The notes under the pieces were generated by a model. That model worked only from the letters and a program-made list of their open reading frames with translations, was not told the DNA's origin and did no database searches. A DNA stretch of 9,257 nt from Pseudomonadota bacterium (GTDB lineage: Bacteria; Myxococcota; UBA9042; PHBI01): NCBI GenBank assembly GCA_005772945.1, contig SXIE01000496.1:1-9257 (forward strand). The letters are read 5' to 3'. How positions within the stretch are numbered: the stretch's first letter is position 1; each line of letters begins with the position of its first letter. Positions 7,108 to 9,257 of this stretch are shown piece by piece. The position numbers and the translations under genes were made by a program.

Positions 7108-9257
7108 ACTTCTTCTTGGGCGGCCCTTCCGCGTTCGGATCGATCGCGAGCACCTCGCCGGTCTCCGGATCCCGAATGATCCCGAACTCCTCGTCGGCCT
7201 GATCGCGCGCCACGCCCTTCAGCGCCTTCTCCTTCAGCTTGGCGAGCTTCTCGGCGCGCGCCTTCTGCTCGTCCACGAAGCCATCGCGCTCGGCGCGGAA
7301 CTTGTCGTCCCATTCATCGGTGTGGAGCTGGCGATCCTGCGACTGGTCCCACACCGCCGCGTCGGTCACGTCGTCCATGCGCGCGCCGATCCCGCCCTTT
7401 TTCCGACGGAACTGCTCGAGGTACTTCTTGTACGCCTCCTCCCCCTGGATCCCGTCGTCTTCGAGCGCGACGTCGTCCATCAAGAGCGCCGCGCCCTCGT
7501 CCTTCTTCTCCTTGGCGGCTTCCTTCCGGCGCATCTCGAGCCAGCTGTCCTGGTCCACCTCGATGACGTTGATCTTCTTGAAGGCGCGCGTCTCCAGCTC
7601 CTCGAAGTTCTTGAGCCGATACCAAGCCCGCCAGACCATCTCGACCGCCGGCTTCTTCGCATCCTCGACGTCGATGAGCAGCGTATCGAGCCGGAACTTG
7701 AGCGGCTCGGGCCCACGCGACAGATCGATCGTCGCCGTCGGATGGATCCCCGGCAGCCGGAAGAACAAGGTCCCCTCGGGCGTGAGGTTCGTCAGGTAGA
7801 CCTCCTCGTCCCCGCGCAGCTCCTTCACCTGCATCTTCGGATGTGCCTCCTGGAACGCCAACGGGTGCATGAGCGGAATCTCGAGCTTGCTCAGCTGCTC
7901 GAGGATCGCCTTGTCGTCCGGATCATCCTCGTCGTACTCGTCCTTGGCCTTTTCCACCCCCGCCTTGGCGAGATCGATGTCCCACGTGTACGCCCCGAAA
8001 TAGCGCGCGCGCGGATACCACGCCATCGGGTACGGCGCCCACCCGGCCGGCGTCCGCAGCTTGGTCAGATCGAAGTTCGCCAAATCGACGACGATCTCCT
8101 CGCCCGTCAGCGGCTCCTCCGGATCCTCGATGTTCGGCAGCGGCACATTCTCGACCTGCTCCTCGAGGTGCCCGACGCAGAAGCCCTTGCCGCACATGTT
8201 CGCCGGATACGGAATCGTCGGGACGTCGCTGTCCTCGAGCTTGCGCTTCTTCTTCTCGGGCCGCGCCCGCACGTACGCCGCCGCCCAGTTGTCGTCGTTC
8301 AGCTTGATGTCGCCGAACTTGGTCGCGCGGTCGCGCAGGGTCCCTTCCTCGTCCTTCAGCTTGCGCGCCTCGCCCACCGCGCGCTCCTCGAGCAGCTCCT
8401 TGAACTCGTCGTCCTCCTTGAGCTTGTTGAGATCGATCGCGGACGTCGCGCCATCCGAGAAGAACGCCGCGTTCGGATCGGCCTCCTTCTTCACCTCGGC
8501 CTTGGCGTCCTTTTTCGCGTCCCCGCCCTTGCCGTCCGCGTCCTCGGCCGCGGCCTTCTTGGCGGCCGCCTCGGCCTTCAGCCGGTCGAATTCATCTGCC
8601 GTTTCGGGCAGATCGCGCCCGAGACGGTACGCGCTGACGATCTTCATGCCGTCGTCTTTGGCGGCCTCGGCCTCGAGCCGCGCGCGCGTGGCCTCGTCGA
8701 GCTTGAGGTCGACACCCTCGTCGATGAGGAACGCCTTGCCCGCGATCTCGGCCGCCTTCTCGTCGGTGATCCCCGGCGGCTTCGGCTTCTTGTCCTTCGC
8801 CTTCTGCGCGTCCTCTTCCTTCTTCTTGAGCTCCTTCACGATCTCTTTCTTGCGCTCGCGCCGGTCCTCGATCACCGCCGAGGTCGCCTGCGCCTCCTCC
8901 GCCGAGACCTCCGCGTCCGGCGTCAGCACGATCTTGCCCCAGCCGCCATACGCGCTCTCGTAGCGCAGCGGCAGCTTGTCGATCGGCTCGGGCTCCGAGA
9001 AATCCGGGTCCGGCCAGACCCACTGCTCGCCCTTGGCGAGGTCCTCCGCCGTCAGCCACTTGAGCGGCGGATACCACACGAGGTGCCGATTCCCGTAGAC
9101 GCGCAGCCGCCGCTTCACGACGTTCTGGATGCGCACCTCGACCTCGAACTGCGGCACCGCCTTGCCGCCCGGCGCGTACGCCGTCCCGCGCACCATCACG
9201 TCGCAGTTCGGCTTCTCGTACGCGATCTCGCTCGGATGTCGCACGCTGACCATCGGC
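7106..9257 (-). CDS. DUF2169-domain protein (type VI secretion-associated), 5' partial, with large charged insertion
   Basis: The frame is open to the window edge. The ATG at 9253 falls inside the conserved domain (VSVRHPSEIAYEKPNCDV matches the internal S.RYPSDL..KP.TDV region of DUF2169), so the true start lies outside. Numbering from that Met, 715 residues are visible. DUF2169 landmarks: GTAYAPGG (23-30), VKRRLRVYGNR (46-56), LPLRYESAYGGW (94-105), YPANMCGKGF (349-358), LPNIEDP (372-378), TPAGWAPYPMAWYPRAR (401-417), LTNLTPEGTLFFRLPG (487-502), DTLLIDVED..VEMVWRAW (523-544). Between AYGGW and YPANMCGKGF, normally some 15-25 residues apart, lie about 240 charged, Lys/Glu/Ala-rich residues. 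A charged tail (about 550-715) ends in PPKKK. DUF2169 proteins act as adaptors for type VI effectors in Agrobacterium (linked to Tde2) and often neighbour PAAR or effector genes; none is visible here. A stretch of the coding sequence on the plus strand (8061-8963) is open but is a Ser-rich shadow. Confidence 0.85.
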   Translation of the reverse strand, partial: PMVSVRHPSEIAYEKPNCDVMVRGTAYAPGGKAVPQFEVEVRIQNVVKRRLRVYGNRHLVWYPPLKWLTAEDLAKGEQWVWPDPDFSEPEPIDKLPLRYESAYGGWGKIVLTPDAEVSAEEAQATSAVIEDRRERKKEIVKELKKKEEDAQKAKDKKPKPPGITDEKAAEIAGKAFLIDEGVDLKLDEATRARLEAEAAKDDGMKIVSAYRLGRDLPETADEFDRLKAEAAAKKAAAEDADGKGGDAKKDAKAEVKKEADPNAAFFSDGATSAIDLNKLKEDDEFKELLEERAVGEARKLKDEEGTLRDRATKFGDIKLNDDNWAAAYVRARPEKKKRKLEDSDVPTIPYPANMCGKGFCVGHLEEQVENVPLPNIEDPEEPLTGEEIVVDLANFDLTKLRTPAGWAPYPMAWYPRARYFGAYTWDIDLAKAGVEKAKDEYDEDDPDDKAILEQLSKLEIPLMHPLAFQEAHPKMQVKELRGDEEVYLTNLTPEGTLFFRLPGIHPTATIDLSRGPEPLKFRLDTLLIDVEDAKKPAVEMVWRAWYRLKNFEELETRAFKKINVIEVDQDSWLEMRRKEAAKEKKDEGAALLMDDVALEDDGIQGEEAYKKYLEQFRRKKGGIGARMDDVTDAAVWDQSQDRQLHTDEWDDKFRAERDGFVDEQKARAEKLAKLKEKALKGVARDQADEEFGIIRDPETGEVLAIDPNAEGPPKKK

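Noticed and set aside
8061..8963. Plus-strand Ser-rich open frame of 300 codons
   Set aside because: The Ser runs mirror Glu/Lys/Asp-rich codons of the DUF2169 insertion on the other strand; there is no start signal or domain.

Overview
The window is a G+C-rich stretch with strong G/C bias at third codon positions, as in a high-GC Gram-negative bacterium. Two predicted lipoproteins, a DUF2169 protein of the type associated with type VI secretion, and a bacterial LNS2 (lipin/Nir-like) protein together suggest a myxobacterium-like member of the Myxococcota. This placement is inferred from gene content, because no phylogenetic marker is present.

Left part (1-3733): a fragment of an unknown minus-strand gene (1-168) diverges from a plus-strand lipoprotein alpha/beta hydrolase carrying an N-terminal DUF3887-like domain (233-1771). 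The hydrolase converges, 12 bases apart, on a minus-strand CLC chloride channel/transporter with two C-terminal CBS domains (1784-3733).

Centre (3735-5108): directly upstream of the CLC gene, one base away on the same strand, lies a predicted lipoprotein that ends in an LNS2 HAD-type phosphatase domain resembling eukaryotic lipins and PITPNM/Nir proteins, with the catalytic DxDGT motif intact. The two form a tight operon, minus-strand order LNS2 then CLC. A short divergent intergenic region with a TATATT box right before the LNS2 start codon suggests a leaderless or nearly leaderless mRNA.

Right of centre (5109-7045): an overlapping plus-strand pair encodes agmatine deiminase (aguA) and N-carbamoylputrescine amidohydrolase (aguB), which together convert agmatine to putrescine. 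The aguA start region is a 15-base repeat that places in-frame GTG codons every five codons.

Right end (7106-9257): a minus-strand DUF2169 protein, cut off at its 5' end by the window edge, has about 240 charged residues inserted inside the DUF2169 fold and a charged C-terminal tail. It converges with aguB across a 28-base direct repeat that fills almost the whole gap. No RNA genes, insertion sequences or CRISPR arrays were seen.

The most interesting locus is the LNS2 lipoprotein-CLC pair. Next are the DUF2169 insertion and the CLC's non-canonical anion-site and proton-path residues.
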